The translations under genes and the position numbers were made by a program. From positions 21,219,520 to 21,283,519 of the forward strand of contig CM036257.1 of the NCBI GenBank assembly GCA_020698575.1: DNA of 64,000 nt, in the 5' to 3' direction. This document shows, in pieces, positions 1-10,037 of this stretch. This DNA comes from Bostrychus sinensis (lineage: Eukaryota; Chordata; Actinopteri; Gobiiformes; Eleotridae). The notes beneath the pieces were generated by a model. It made no database searches, was not told the DNA's origin, and worked only from the letters and a program-made list of their open reading frames with translations. Each line of letters opens with the position of its first letter. Position 1 is the stretch's first letter.

Positions 1-1525
1 CAACTCTGCCTACACGCTCGCTCAAAGTCTACCTAGGTGCGCGAGTACGTGGATGCCCGCTCGCGCAACATCTTTGCTCGCACGACACCTCATTTCTGCT
101 CGCGACTCTGGCTCTGCGCTCGCTCGAGGTGGCACAGGGCAAACTACGATTGTTGCGAGCAGCACAGCCAATCACAGACTGGGATTCACAAATGTTTCTG
201 ATTGGCTGTCTTATATCCAATCATTTATATCAAATACAGCAACGGTGGGAACGCCCACAAAACGTCACTCCTATCCCCCGTGGGAGAAACAGACCACTCA
301 CAACAATGCACAAGAGTTACTCTGTCGTCTTCTTTTCTACAAAAATACAAACAAGAGCTGGATATACATTTTATATTTTACATTAAAAAGACATGGAGAC
401 ATAGAGGAGGACACAGTGGTCCAGCAGTCCACATTTGTCCATAAAATACCATCACTGTCTGACGTTAGCTGCCTACAACATGCTAATCTAATCAACGTCA
501 AGTTGCATCATAACAGAACTCTCTCTAATATAAAGACACCAGTTTAATTCATCATATTTAATGTAAACTAAAATGTGCTTCTATAAATGTGTTAAGGCTT
601 AGTTGACTCATAGCTCATCATAACAGGCTGCAGACTGACGCACGGTGTTAGCGCGGCTCATTCAATGGCGCTAGCATTAGCGTTAGCATTAGCACTAGCT
701 CAGCAGGTTTTTGAGCTCTGACCAGACTCGTCTTATGAAGCAGCTAAGCCCCATCTCCTATATTTACACTAACTCCAGGTAGAAGTCAGTCCATAAGCCA
801 TGCTTTTCTTTTATGGCACAGAGCTCATACAGCTACTGAGCTAATGCTAATGCTAGCGCCACTGAATAAGCCATGCTAACGCCGTGCGTCAGTCTGCAGC
901 CTGTTATGATGAGCCACGAGTCAACCAATCCTTAACACATTTATAGAAGCACATTTTAGTTTACAATAAATATGATGAATTAAACTGGTGTCTTTATATT
1001 AGAGAGAGTTCTGTTATGATGCAACTTGACGTTGATTAGATTAGCATGTTGTAGGCAGCTAACGTCAGACAGTGATGGTATTTTATGGACAAATGTGGAC
1101 TGCTGGACCACTGTGTCCTCCTCTATGTCTCCATGTCTTTTTAATGTAAAATATAAAATGTATATCCAGCTCTTGTTTGTATTTTTGTAGAAAAGAAGAC
1201 GACAGAGTAACTCTTGTGCATTGTTGTGAGTGGTCTGTTTCACCCACGGGGGATAGGAGTGACGTTTTGTGGGCGTTCCCACCGTTGCTGTATTTGATAT
1301 AAATGATTGGATATAAGACAGCCAATCAGAAACATTTGTGAATCCCAGTCTGTGATTGGCTGTGCTGCTCGCAACAATCGTAGTTTGCCCTGTGCCACCT
1401 CGAGCGAGCGCAGAGCCAGAGTCGCGAGCAGAAATGAGGTGTCGTGCGAGCAAAGATGTTGCGCGAGCGGGCATCCACGTACTCGCGCACCTAGGTAGAC
1501 TTTGAGCGAGCGTGTAGGCAGAGTT
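1..1525. repeat. Large inverted repeat (foldback/palindrome), left side cut by window edge
   Basis: Bases 1 to about 705 reappear as the reverse complement at about 835 to 1525 with only scattered mismatches (for example near 285 versus 1245, and near 560 versus 965). About 130 bases separate the arms. The outer arm is CpG-rich and the inner arm contains GCTAG/GCTAA runs. Matching translations on opposite strands are a by-product of the symmetry, and no known domain is recognisable in them. The left arm begins at base 1, so the element may extend further left. It could be a foldback transposon, a long-TIR DNA element without its core, or a recent inverted duplication. Family not recognised. 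Confidence 0.85.
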
Positions 1526-2984
1526 GAGCGCGCACGGAACAAAGATTTGTGTGCTCAAATTATTATTCTCTTTTCAAATGGTAAAGTATGCGCTCGCGAC
1601 ACTCACACTACGTGCGCTCAACACTCACTCTTCACGCGCACGAAGGTGGAACAAATATCGCTCCATACAACACATGCCTACCACTCCCACAACGCGTAAC
1701 CACTCCACTGTTCCCTGATTCGTTCCCGCTCGCGCCACAGTTCAATGCCAATGAGCCCCGTGCGTAGCAGCCACAGCGCAGCACGAGCATCGCAAATACC
1801 GAGACGTGTAGCCTCTCGCGATTGCGTTACCGCCTGAACACATCCAACGGTAAATATCCTCCATTACGTATTGAAATCAGTTAAATCCATTCAAGTAATT
1901 CACTCTAAACCCTAACTTTTCCCGTAGCCGTCCTCTCACTCCATCCACTCTGCTCCGCATGTCAGGACCCCACTGCGTCATCACACACGTGACTCAGACT
2001 CGGACTGACCCGTGAGTTTCCTTTTTTTATTGTTGTTTGTTTTTGCTGGTTTCTTTATTTAAACAATGCATTTTGTTAAATGGCAAGCAATTCTGTTAAG
2101 TGTTTATTTTGTACATTGGCAGAAATTGTGGAGTTTTTCCTGGGGGGGAAAACTCAAGCCGGAAGTGCTGGAGTGCTGGTTCCCGAGGCCGATGGGAATT
2201 GGAGTGTTTATGTAATTTTTAACATTTGCCTGATGAACTTTTGAATGGACTTTTTCAGCCTTTGAAAGGCACTTATTCTATGGTGTGTGTATTCTTTGTT
2301 GTTTATGTTTTTCAATGATTTTCAATATATATATAAAAAAAGAAAACCAAACGAAGTTGCCTTTGATGTGCTCTATTTGTCATTTTGATTGTATGAAAGG
2401 GTATACATTTTGAGTGTATGTCCTTGTGTGCGTTTGGACTGACTGTACCTAAATTAACAAACAAAAACTTACTTAACAGAAAATCTTATGTCAGGAGAGA
2501 GACCTGGCTGGCACCCCACACAAAAAACTAATGATATAATAAAATAAAATAATAAAAAAAAAACACACATTGTTGCAGGGCCAAACCGTCACAACACATT
2601 AACTACATCTTAGGTCCCACTATTCAGCTAAAATAGCTATAAGTTATTGGTAGTGTCAAGTGCCAAATTAAAAGTGTGAATCTGTTGTGGATTTAAAACA
2701 AATTACAAACTCAAGTTTGCATTTAAAGAGTTTGATTTAATATTTGAACTGAACTAGAATATAATACTGTAAGTCATAAAGTCACATTATTTATGAATCA
2801 GATATAAGTTAAACTGGCAGATACCAGTACAGGCTTCTCAGTACATTTTCAATTTTGACTAAAAATCACAGTAACTATGGGCTTGAGGCGGAGTACACCT
2901 TTGACAAAGTTAGTCGCAGGACCCAAAATAGAGAATATGGTTGATATAAACAAAAAATGCACTGCTTTTTCTCTCCTCTGACAG
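1526..2984. other. Non-coding stretch upstream of the plb1-like gene
   Basis: From 1526 to about 1850 the sequence continues the CpG-rich style of the palindrome arm and may be part of the same repeat. From 1850 onward it is AT-rich with homopolymers and no recognisable exon. A signal-peptide exon or further phospholipase repeats for the downstream gene were looked for and not found here. Confidence 0.4.
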
Positions 2985-5900
2985 AACTGGGGCAGTGACT
3001 TCTCGTGTGTGGACCTTGCTCCGTCTGACTCTGTGCCCTCATCAGGTAAGTGCCACTTTATCAGCTTCACTTTTCTCTCGTACAATCTGTTACCAAAATG
3101 TCAAACCCTGTCTATGTTTTATGTACTGTGCAGCTCACAGACTCAGACCTGCAGACATCAAAGTGGTGGCGGCACTCGGAGACTCTGTCACGGTAAGAGA
3201 TTTATTTATTACTGAGCAGAGGTGGAAGAAGTACTCAAAACACATCTGTATTCAAGTAATTTTACTTCAAAGTCAAGTAAAAGAACTCAGAAAAGTATGT
3301 TTCTTGCCTCTTTGGCCAATATCACAGTATACTACTACTACAACTACTACTATTGGTTACTACTGCTACTACTATTACTACCACCCCAATCCCTCTGATT
3401 ACAAGGAGAGCCTACAACCCACCTTATTACTACTATGAATACTACTACTACATCTACTACATCTGCTATCACTGGTACTATTTCTACAATTACTATTACT
3501 ACTACTGATTCTGATACTGTACGCACGTTGAGTAAAAATATCTAGTTAATTTCCACCTCTGTTATTAAGAGGATGAAGTGAATTAATTGTAAAACTGTCT
3601 ATATCAGCATTTTCCTGTAACTATGACCTGTAATCAAACCTAGTCTAGTGTGATAATTGTTCTTTTTATGTTCTTGTGTCTTGTGCACAGGCTGGAGTCG
3701 CTGCTAAAGCCAAGAACCTGTTTGACCTCAATAAACAGTACAGAGGAGTCTCATGGAGGTAATGTGTAAAAAAAATAACATTTATAAGATTTCTAGCTTT
3801 ACAGTACATTGAAGTTTGAGGATTTCTTTGCAGCATTGGAGGAGATGGAAGTCTGGAGACTGTGACCACATTACCAAGTGAGTTTAAATGTTACTTTTGC
3901 ATACGCTGGTATACACAGCACATACTTTATATTGTATTTTCTGGTACATAGGCACCTAAAGTTGAGCAACTATAGCAAGGATATAAACTAAAAATACACA
4001 CCATTTCTAGTACAGGATACAGATTAATTTCCCTTTCATCTGGGGGTTCACATGTTTATGTTGTTCATGTTTCATTTGGCTAAAATTTTTACATCAGATG
4101 CCCTTCTTCTTACTGATGCAACACTCTGCAGATAGTATAATTAATGTAAATGTTTAATATATCTTTTAAAAAGGGGGAAACTGTGATTTATTTTAAAAGC
4201 CAACTTGGTACTGTCTGTGTGTAATATCTTTTAGGACTTAATGCTTTTAGTTTTATGCTTCTGTATGCGCAGTGACACAGATTGACTAACCTGACTACAT
4301 ATGTATGGCCAGCAAAATGAATTTTACACTCCGCTTTTTCCTTGTACAGACATTTTAAAGAAGTTCAACCCCAAGCTGAAGGGTTTCTCTGTGGGCCAGA
4401 TGGGTTTTAGAAAGGGCTTCAACATGGCCGAACCTGGAGCTAAGTCTTTGTATGTACTCCAAGTTAATCTATAGATCAGTGCTTCTCAACTGGTGGGCCA
4501 GGACTCAAAAGCCATAACTTTGATTTAGTAAAAAGGTGGTCACAATGAGAAAGCTGGGTCCTGCACTTAGATCAGTTGAGAGCCACTGCTTAAGATAAGT
4601 ATTCTCCAACAACTTGTGTTTTCTTACAGAGACATTAAAACTCAAGCAGAAGCCCTGGTCAAAGCCCTGAAAAACAACAAGGTCAGTTTTACATCCATCT
4701 GTTTTAACATTTGAGATTACACATAAAGAATTCACTCTTTCACTGCCTCTGTATAAACCACAGGAGGTTAATTTTGAACTGGACTGGAAACTTGTGACAA
4801 TATTTGTGGGCGAAATGGACCTTTGTACTTACTGCCTAGACCAAGTAAGTAAAGATGCTCAACTATACTACCCATACTTTTAAAACTTGCATATTTTTTA
4901 CTTTTTATTTTGTCTTTTGCATCCCTACAGTATAACCTTACAGCCAAAAACTACAGCCACAACCTAAGGCTCAGCTTGGACACACTTTATCAAAATGTAC
5001 GTGAGACGTTTATAATAATTTTTATGGCATTTATTGACGTTTAAAGCAATGATTCAGTATTTTGGGAGGAGCAATGCCACTGAGACTAAACCATACACAT
5101 GTCAACTTAAATGTGTGTCTATATAGGATTTTTCTACAGTGTATTTGGTGGTAAAATCACTCAAAGTCTGTGTCAGAGCCACATTGAGGTGCTTGTATTG
5201 AGGATTTCTGGGGTTGGAAAAATGAGGAACAGGAAAAAAGTAATCATACAATTATGGATTAAATTGACCTGTTTTACTAAATTATGCACTATCCCGTTGC
5301 ATGTCCACAGGTGCCGCGAGTGTTGGTCAACGTTGTGCAGATTTTACAAATAGATCCCTTGAAAAAAGTTCAGAGAAACACACTCGGCTGTTCACTGCTG
5401 CAAAGGTTTGGTTTAAATACATCTAGTCTGTCAACAACTACACTTTGCAAATTATACTTTTATTTTCTCCAGAACGAACTGCCCTTGTGTTGTGAACCCA
5501 TCAGCAAACTCTCCAGAAATTGAAGAAATTAAACGTATTAATCGTGAATACCAGGTAAAAGCTTTTCTACACTTGTAGTAATCTCAGAGGTGGAAAGTAA
5601 CTTGATACTTTTACTCAAGAAATGTAAATACTTTTATGTGAGTAATTTTGTCTGTAAATGAGTAAAAGTAATCTTTGACCGCAGTGGTTTGTTGGTTAGT
5701 AGTACCCTCACTTTCCAGTAGTAGTACAGTAGTAATCATAGTAGCAGTGGTAGTAGTAGTTATAGAAGCAATGGTAGAAGTAATAGTAGTAATCATAGTA
5801 GTAGTTGTAGCAGTGGTAGTAGTAGTTATAGGACCAATGCTTGTAGTAACAGTAGTAATCATAGCAGTCCTTGTAGCAGTGGTAGTAATAGTAGTAGTAA

Positions 5901-6161
5901 TAGTAGTAGTTATTTGAGCATTGGTAGTAGTAATGGTGGTAGCTATAGTTGTAGTCATAGTAGTAGTTGTAGCAGCAGTGGTAGTAATAGTAGTAATTGT
6001 AGTAGTCATAGTAGTCGTAGCACTGGTAGTAGTAGTTATAGGAGCAATGATAGTAGTAGTAGTAATAGTACTCATTAGAAATAATTGTAGCAGTGGTAGT
6101 AGTTGTAGTAGTAGTTATAGGAGCTATGGTAGCAGTAGTAATCATAGTAATAATTGTTGCA

Positions 6162-6194
<33 letters not shown>

Positions 6195-8278
6195 ATAGTG
6201 AAAGTAGCACTGACAACTTTCTATTTAAGTAAACTTTTCATTCAGTAGTTTTTACTTAGTTTGAGTACTTTTTGAGTAATTTTATCTTAAAGTAACAGTA
6301 TTTTTTATTGAGTACAGACTTTGAATACTTCTTCCACCTCTGAGTAACTTAAATGTAATGATAATTTTATTTCCTTTTCTCCCACAGGCAGAAATAGAGT
6401 ATCTTTTATCCAGCGATCAATATGAAGGAAAGGAAGACTTTGCTGTCGTCCTTCAGCCCTTTTTACACAATTACTTCATCCCACACATTGGAGTCAGTGA
6501 CATTTATAAGTACTAAAAGCAAATAAAGTTATGTACCTAAATCTAGTTGAATCCTGTTTATTTTCCAGGAGGGAGAAGTGGATACAAGTTTCTACTCTCT
6601 GGACTGTTTCCACCTCAGTGAGCGGGCGCAGGCGGAGATGGCCATAGCTCTGTGGAACAACATGGTGAGATTTAGAGACAGAAAAATAAACAACAGCAGT
6701 GAGTGTAATGGTTGTTTATGGATGTGAATGTGTCTGCGTTGAACAGCTGGAGCCTGTAGGAAGAAAGACGAGCTTTAACAACTACACATACGACCGCTCC
6801 AAGATCGACTGTCCCAGCACAGGTATGAGGAGGTCTGTCCCGTTGTACTCAGAGGTGGGAGAAGTACTCTAATCTGTACTCAAGCAAAAGTACTATTGTT
6901 CAAGCACAGGGTAAGTTAAAAAAAGTAAGAGTGTAAAGTCTTTATCACACTGGCAATACTATTCAGGCTATCCCCAAGGTCTTAAAAGCATTAAATAGGT
7001 ATTAAATGTAATTAAAAGTATTAAATATTATGAGTAGATATTACATTTTGTTAAACTAGGGCTTACAATTTGTCAAAACATTATGCTAATATTACAAAAA
7101 AGTAGAGTCACTGCAATAAAAAGTGCATGATTCACTTGTTCATGATTTTTTATTGTAGCTCTGGAGTTCTTTCATCTGTGTTAGACTTTTAAATTAAACC
7201 CTTAGGTTTCAGAGAGCAGTACAGGTTAATTCCTTAGTGTAAAATTCATACAAATTATTGTTCTGTTGTTGACGATGCTGGAATTGAATTTCACTCTAAG
7301 TGGCATTAAAAAGTTTTAAAAAGGTCTTAAATTTCACAAGACAAAACCTGGAGCTACTCTGAAAGGTTTATCGACCTAGCACAACTATTCAGGCTATCCC
7401 CAAGGTCTTAAAGTATTTCAAAAAGTATAAAATTTTATGTTGACTATCCAAGGCCTCAAAAGTATTAAATTTTATGAGTACGCATTGAAATTTATATATA
7501 TTTTTTTAATGCAGCACTGGCGTTAGTATTTAATCTGTATTGTGCTTTTAAAATAAAACCTTTACTTTTCACAGTTTCTTATTATTGTTCCGTTGCTGAC
7601 AATACTGGCATTAAATTTAATTTGAAATGGCATTAAAACCTCTTAAAAAGGTCTTAAACGTCACTAGACCATACCTGGAGCTTCCCTGGTATTGTTGCTG
7701 GTCCTTCTAGTACTAATACTACCAAAGCTACAGCAGCTACTACTTCTGTTACTACTACTAAATACAATTGCCTTTACTATTACTATGATTATTACCATCA
7801 CTAAAACACCACCTCATTTATTACTACCCACTTCATTTAAAAAGAAACATTTATTTTCTTAGTTAAATAGCTTAAGTAAAAATATCTAGTATATTATTTA
7901 AAAAAATTATAATAAGGCTCAAAGTTGCTGGGATAAGTTCCAGCCATCTGCATCCCCTAAAATGAATGGCTATGGTTATATTTGATTTCTTTACAGGACA
8001 GCCCCTTCATCTTCACTAAAACCAACAGTTTGCCTGATCCTCCTTCCACTGTCCCACCACCGAGCACATCTGGGTCACCTCTCACTGGGACTACTACTAC
8101 TGCCGCACACACCCCTTCAGTGACGGGACCCGAGCCCCTGTGCTCCTCCAGCCTGCCCGTGTGGGTCCCGGTGCTGACAGCGATTGGTAGTCTCCTGGCG
8201 GGTTTTGTTGTAGCGTGGGTGATTTGTTCATGTGTAAAGAAAAGGAAAGGCGTAGAAATGAAAGGAACAAACTTTTGA
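2985..8278 (+). CDS. plb1: Phospholipase B1-like membrane-anchored SGNH/GDSL lipase (spliced, 5' incomplete)
   Basis: Fourteen exons: 2985-3045, 3134-3192, 3691-3758, 3834-3877, 4350-4449, 4630-4681, 4764-4844, 4931-4996, 5311-5405, 5473-5554, 6388-6492, 6569-6664, 6747-6822, 7997-8278. Products of this family are brush-border or secreted lipases hydrolysing phospholipid and glyceride esters. Visible family blocks: HRLRPADIKVVAALGDSVT (nucleophile Ser in GDS), NMAEPGAKS, and DCFHLSERAQ (catalytic Asp and His). The last exon encodes a Ser/Thr/Pro stalk, a hydrophobic segment (VPVLTAIGSLLAGFVVAWVI) and a short basic tail. Mammalian PLB1 has four tandem repeats; only one is seen here and no signal peptide is found, so the gene may continue left. 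Two oddities: block III reads GEMD instead of GxND, and exon 14 is one base out of phase with exon 13. Family assignment is firm; integrity is not. Confidence 0.88.
3217..3561. mobile_element. hAT-like MITE with TAC repeat core, plb1-like intron 2
   Basis: Starts CAGAGGTGGAAGAAGTACTC and ends TTTCCACCTCTG, giving inverted ends. The flanking octamers TTACTGAG and TTATTAAG are similar but not identical, consistent with a decayed 8-bp target duplication. The centre is an imperfect TAC/TAT trinucleotide array. Confidence 0.7.
4477..4588. mobile_element. Short hAT-like palindromic MITE, plb1-like intron 5
   Basis: Ends are CAGTGCTTCTCAACTGG and the inverse AGTTGAGAGCCACTG, the common vertebrate hAT end type. 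The flanking octamers CTATAGAT and CTTAAGAT differ at two positions. Confidence 0.65.
5585..6342. mobile_element. hAT-like MITE carrying a ~500-bp TAG/GTA trinucleotide array, plb1-like intron 10
   Basis: Inverted ends CAGAGGTGGAAAGTAACTTG and CTTCCACCTCTG. The flanking octamers AGTAATCT and AGTAACTT are alike. From about 5695 to 6200 the core is an imperfect TAG/GTA array with interspersed GCA and ATC variants, in repeating blocks of about 75-80 bases. Open frames over the array are low-complexity artefacts of the trinucleotide period. Confidence 0.75.
6850..7890. mobile_element. Nested MITEs in the last intron of the plb1-like gene
   Basis: CAGAGGTGGGAGAAGTACTC at 6850 begins another copy of the TAC-array MITE; a short TAC array (about 7700-7760) marks its distal part. 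Inside lie two tandem copies of a second element, 6964-7361 and 7390-7688. Both start CAGGCTATCCCCAAGGTCTT and end with CCTGGAGCT followed by ACTCTG or TCCCTG. A clear distal CACCTCTG end of the outer element is not seen. Confidence 0.6.
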
Positions 8279-8420
8279 TAGACTTTTAGGATCCACTGTT
8301 GACAGTCGCATTAAAAAACAAATGTGGTGCCTGGCAAAAGTAGGTCTCTGTCCTGATACATATTTATAATCCGTAATTATGTTTTCTGTGTTTATCACAA
8401 TGCATTTGTATTTATTGCAA

Positions 8421-8430
8421 AAAAATAAAA
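8421..8430 (+). terminator. Poly(A) signal of the plb1-like gene
   Basis: AATAAA lies about 145 bases after the TGA stop. It is the first canonical signal downstream and is followed by an AT-rich stretch. Confidence 0.5.
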
Positions 8431-8457
8431 ACATTTTAAAAGATCTGGCTGATTTAT

Positions 8458-9092
8458 TTAACCCTCAGACCGTCCTGGCTCACTTTTAGGGCTTTTCAAA
8501 TGTATTTTTTGCTCTCATTTTGACATTTCTAATGCTACGGTGATAATATTTGACAAAGATGTTCAGTGATAAATTAATTTTAGATTTTCAGCGTCACAAT
8601 TGAAAAAAAAAAAATGTTCTACTGTCTGCGAAAAAACTTACATTCTTCCTCTTTAAGCCCCTTTGGTCCCACTGACTTACGTTCAAATCACTTATTTTCA
8701 CTCTGCTGCCATTGCAATACAGAAATGTTTAATCATGTTAGTTCCTCTGTAACCCTGTCAGAGGCTGAAAATAACAAACCAAAAAATAAATAAATAAATC
8801 ACCTCCAGATTCACAATTTTTTCATTGCATTGTGGAAAATAATTTCCTCATAATTCCCATTACAGTCACTGTAGCTCAGCCTCTTAGGGCTTTAAGAGGA
8901 AGACCTTTTTTTTTGTAATGGCACAAAAAGTAAAAATGTATTAAAATCAGTATTGGGGCTAATCAGAGACCTATCTGGGATTGATAGTCCCTGCACAAAA
9001 GAATTACTTTGCATCATTAAATAGTAAATAATGCATGTTTTATTTACAAATATATTGGAATTATGTGAACAAACTGGCCTTTAGAGGGTTAA
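8458..9092. mobile_element. TTAA-flanked short inverted-end element
   Basis: Begins TTAACCCTCAGACC and ends CCTTTAGAGGGTTAA, inverse ends bounded by TTAA, as in piggyBac-like or Kolobok-like non-autonomous elements. No coding capacity. The superfamily is an inference from the TTAA boundary. Confidence 0.45.
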
Positions 9093-10037
9093 AAATATAT
9101 AAATGAATTCACTTTTGAAATGTATAATGAGGACAGGGGTTAATGATTAAAAACAACAAAGAAATGTTTTTTTCTTCATGTTTTATATTTTTAAATGTGA
9201 CCTAAAAGTAGTTTAAGAGAAAGAATGTCTTTCTTTTTATTTTAAAGGAGGGCCTGAGGTTTAAATAAAATGCACTTAATGGTTGCGTGCTAAATTAGTT
9301 CATGTTTTTTTTGGAGTAAACAAGGATTACTCCGACTCAAAAGACATTTACAAAGACTTCCTTGTTATAAATTGGATGTTTTAAATTAATAAAAGGTGGG
9401 CTAATCACCATTTTTTTCATAATAGGGAAACATTAAAAAGCTACCTTGAGGCTAGACATTTCAATGATTTTGAGGTTTTATATCTAGTGGTAAAACATAG
9501 AACATAGTTACAAAGTTTAGGGCCATTATATGATAACACTCTGGACTCTAGTAGGACAGTCTCTGCCTCCTTATTACTGTGTTAAATCTTCAGGGATGGT
9601 TATGGTTGTATTTTTTATGAACACTTATTACATTGCTAGGATGCCACTGGCTGACCTAATGCTCACTCCTCGGACTATTCAACAATATTAAAATTAATTA
9701 AAACTCCAGATCAAGTAGGCAGGAGAAGAAGTAGTTATTGGACCTAGTGATGCATTTTTTTCCTCACTGTAGGACCCATCTGGACTTGGTTTGTCTAATT
9801 TATGTAAACACTGTTCTACTTCTATTTGTTAGTGTTAGAAAATTATGTTAATGTTATTTTTTTTTATTATACACAGTCAATATGAAATCAACAATACAGA
9901 ATTTCATTTACAAAGTTAAAATCATGTCGGTTACAGTACAAAATCTAGGTTATATGGCACAAATTAATAATCTCTCATGACTATAATTTGGAATTGTTAA
10001 TTGCACAGGAGGAGATTAGCGTTTGGTCACATGTGAG
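9093..10037. other. AT-rich intergenic DNA between convergent genes
   Basis: No exon, RNA gene or identifiable repeat end was seen. This is the 3' space between the rightward plb1-like gene and leftward bpnt1 and probably holds the bpnt1 3' UTR. Confidence 0.4.

Noticed and set aside
29..1558. Mirrored open frames in the palindrome arms
   Set aside because: Both strands of an inverted repeat give the same translations; no recognisable domain or splice structure.
2000..2984. Signal-peptide exon for the plb1-like gene
   Set aside because: Several ATGs exist, but none is followed by a hydrophobic run and a donor in phase with the exon at 2985.
5611..6232. Long open frames rich in Thr, Val, Tyr or Ser over the TAG/GTA array
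   Set aside because: A trinucleotide repeat is open in several frames by construction; the sequence sits in a plb1-like intron within a MITE.
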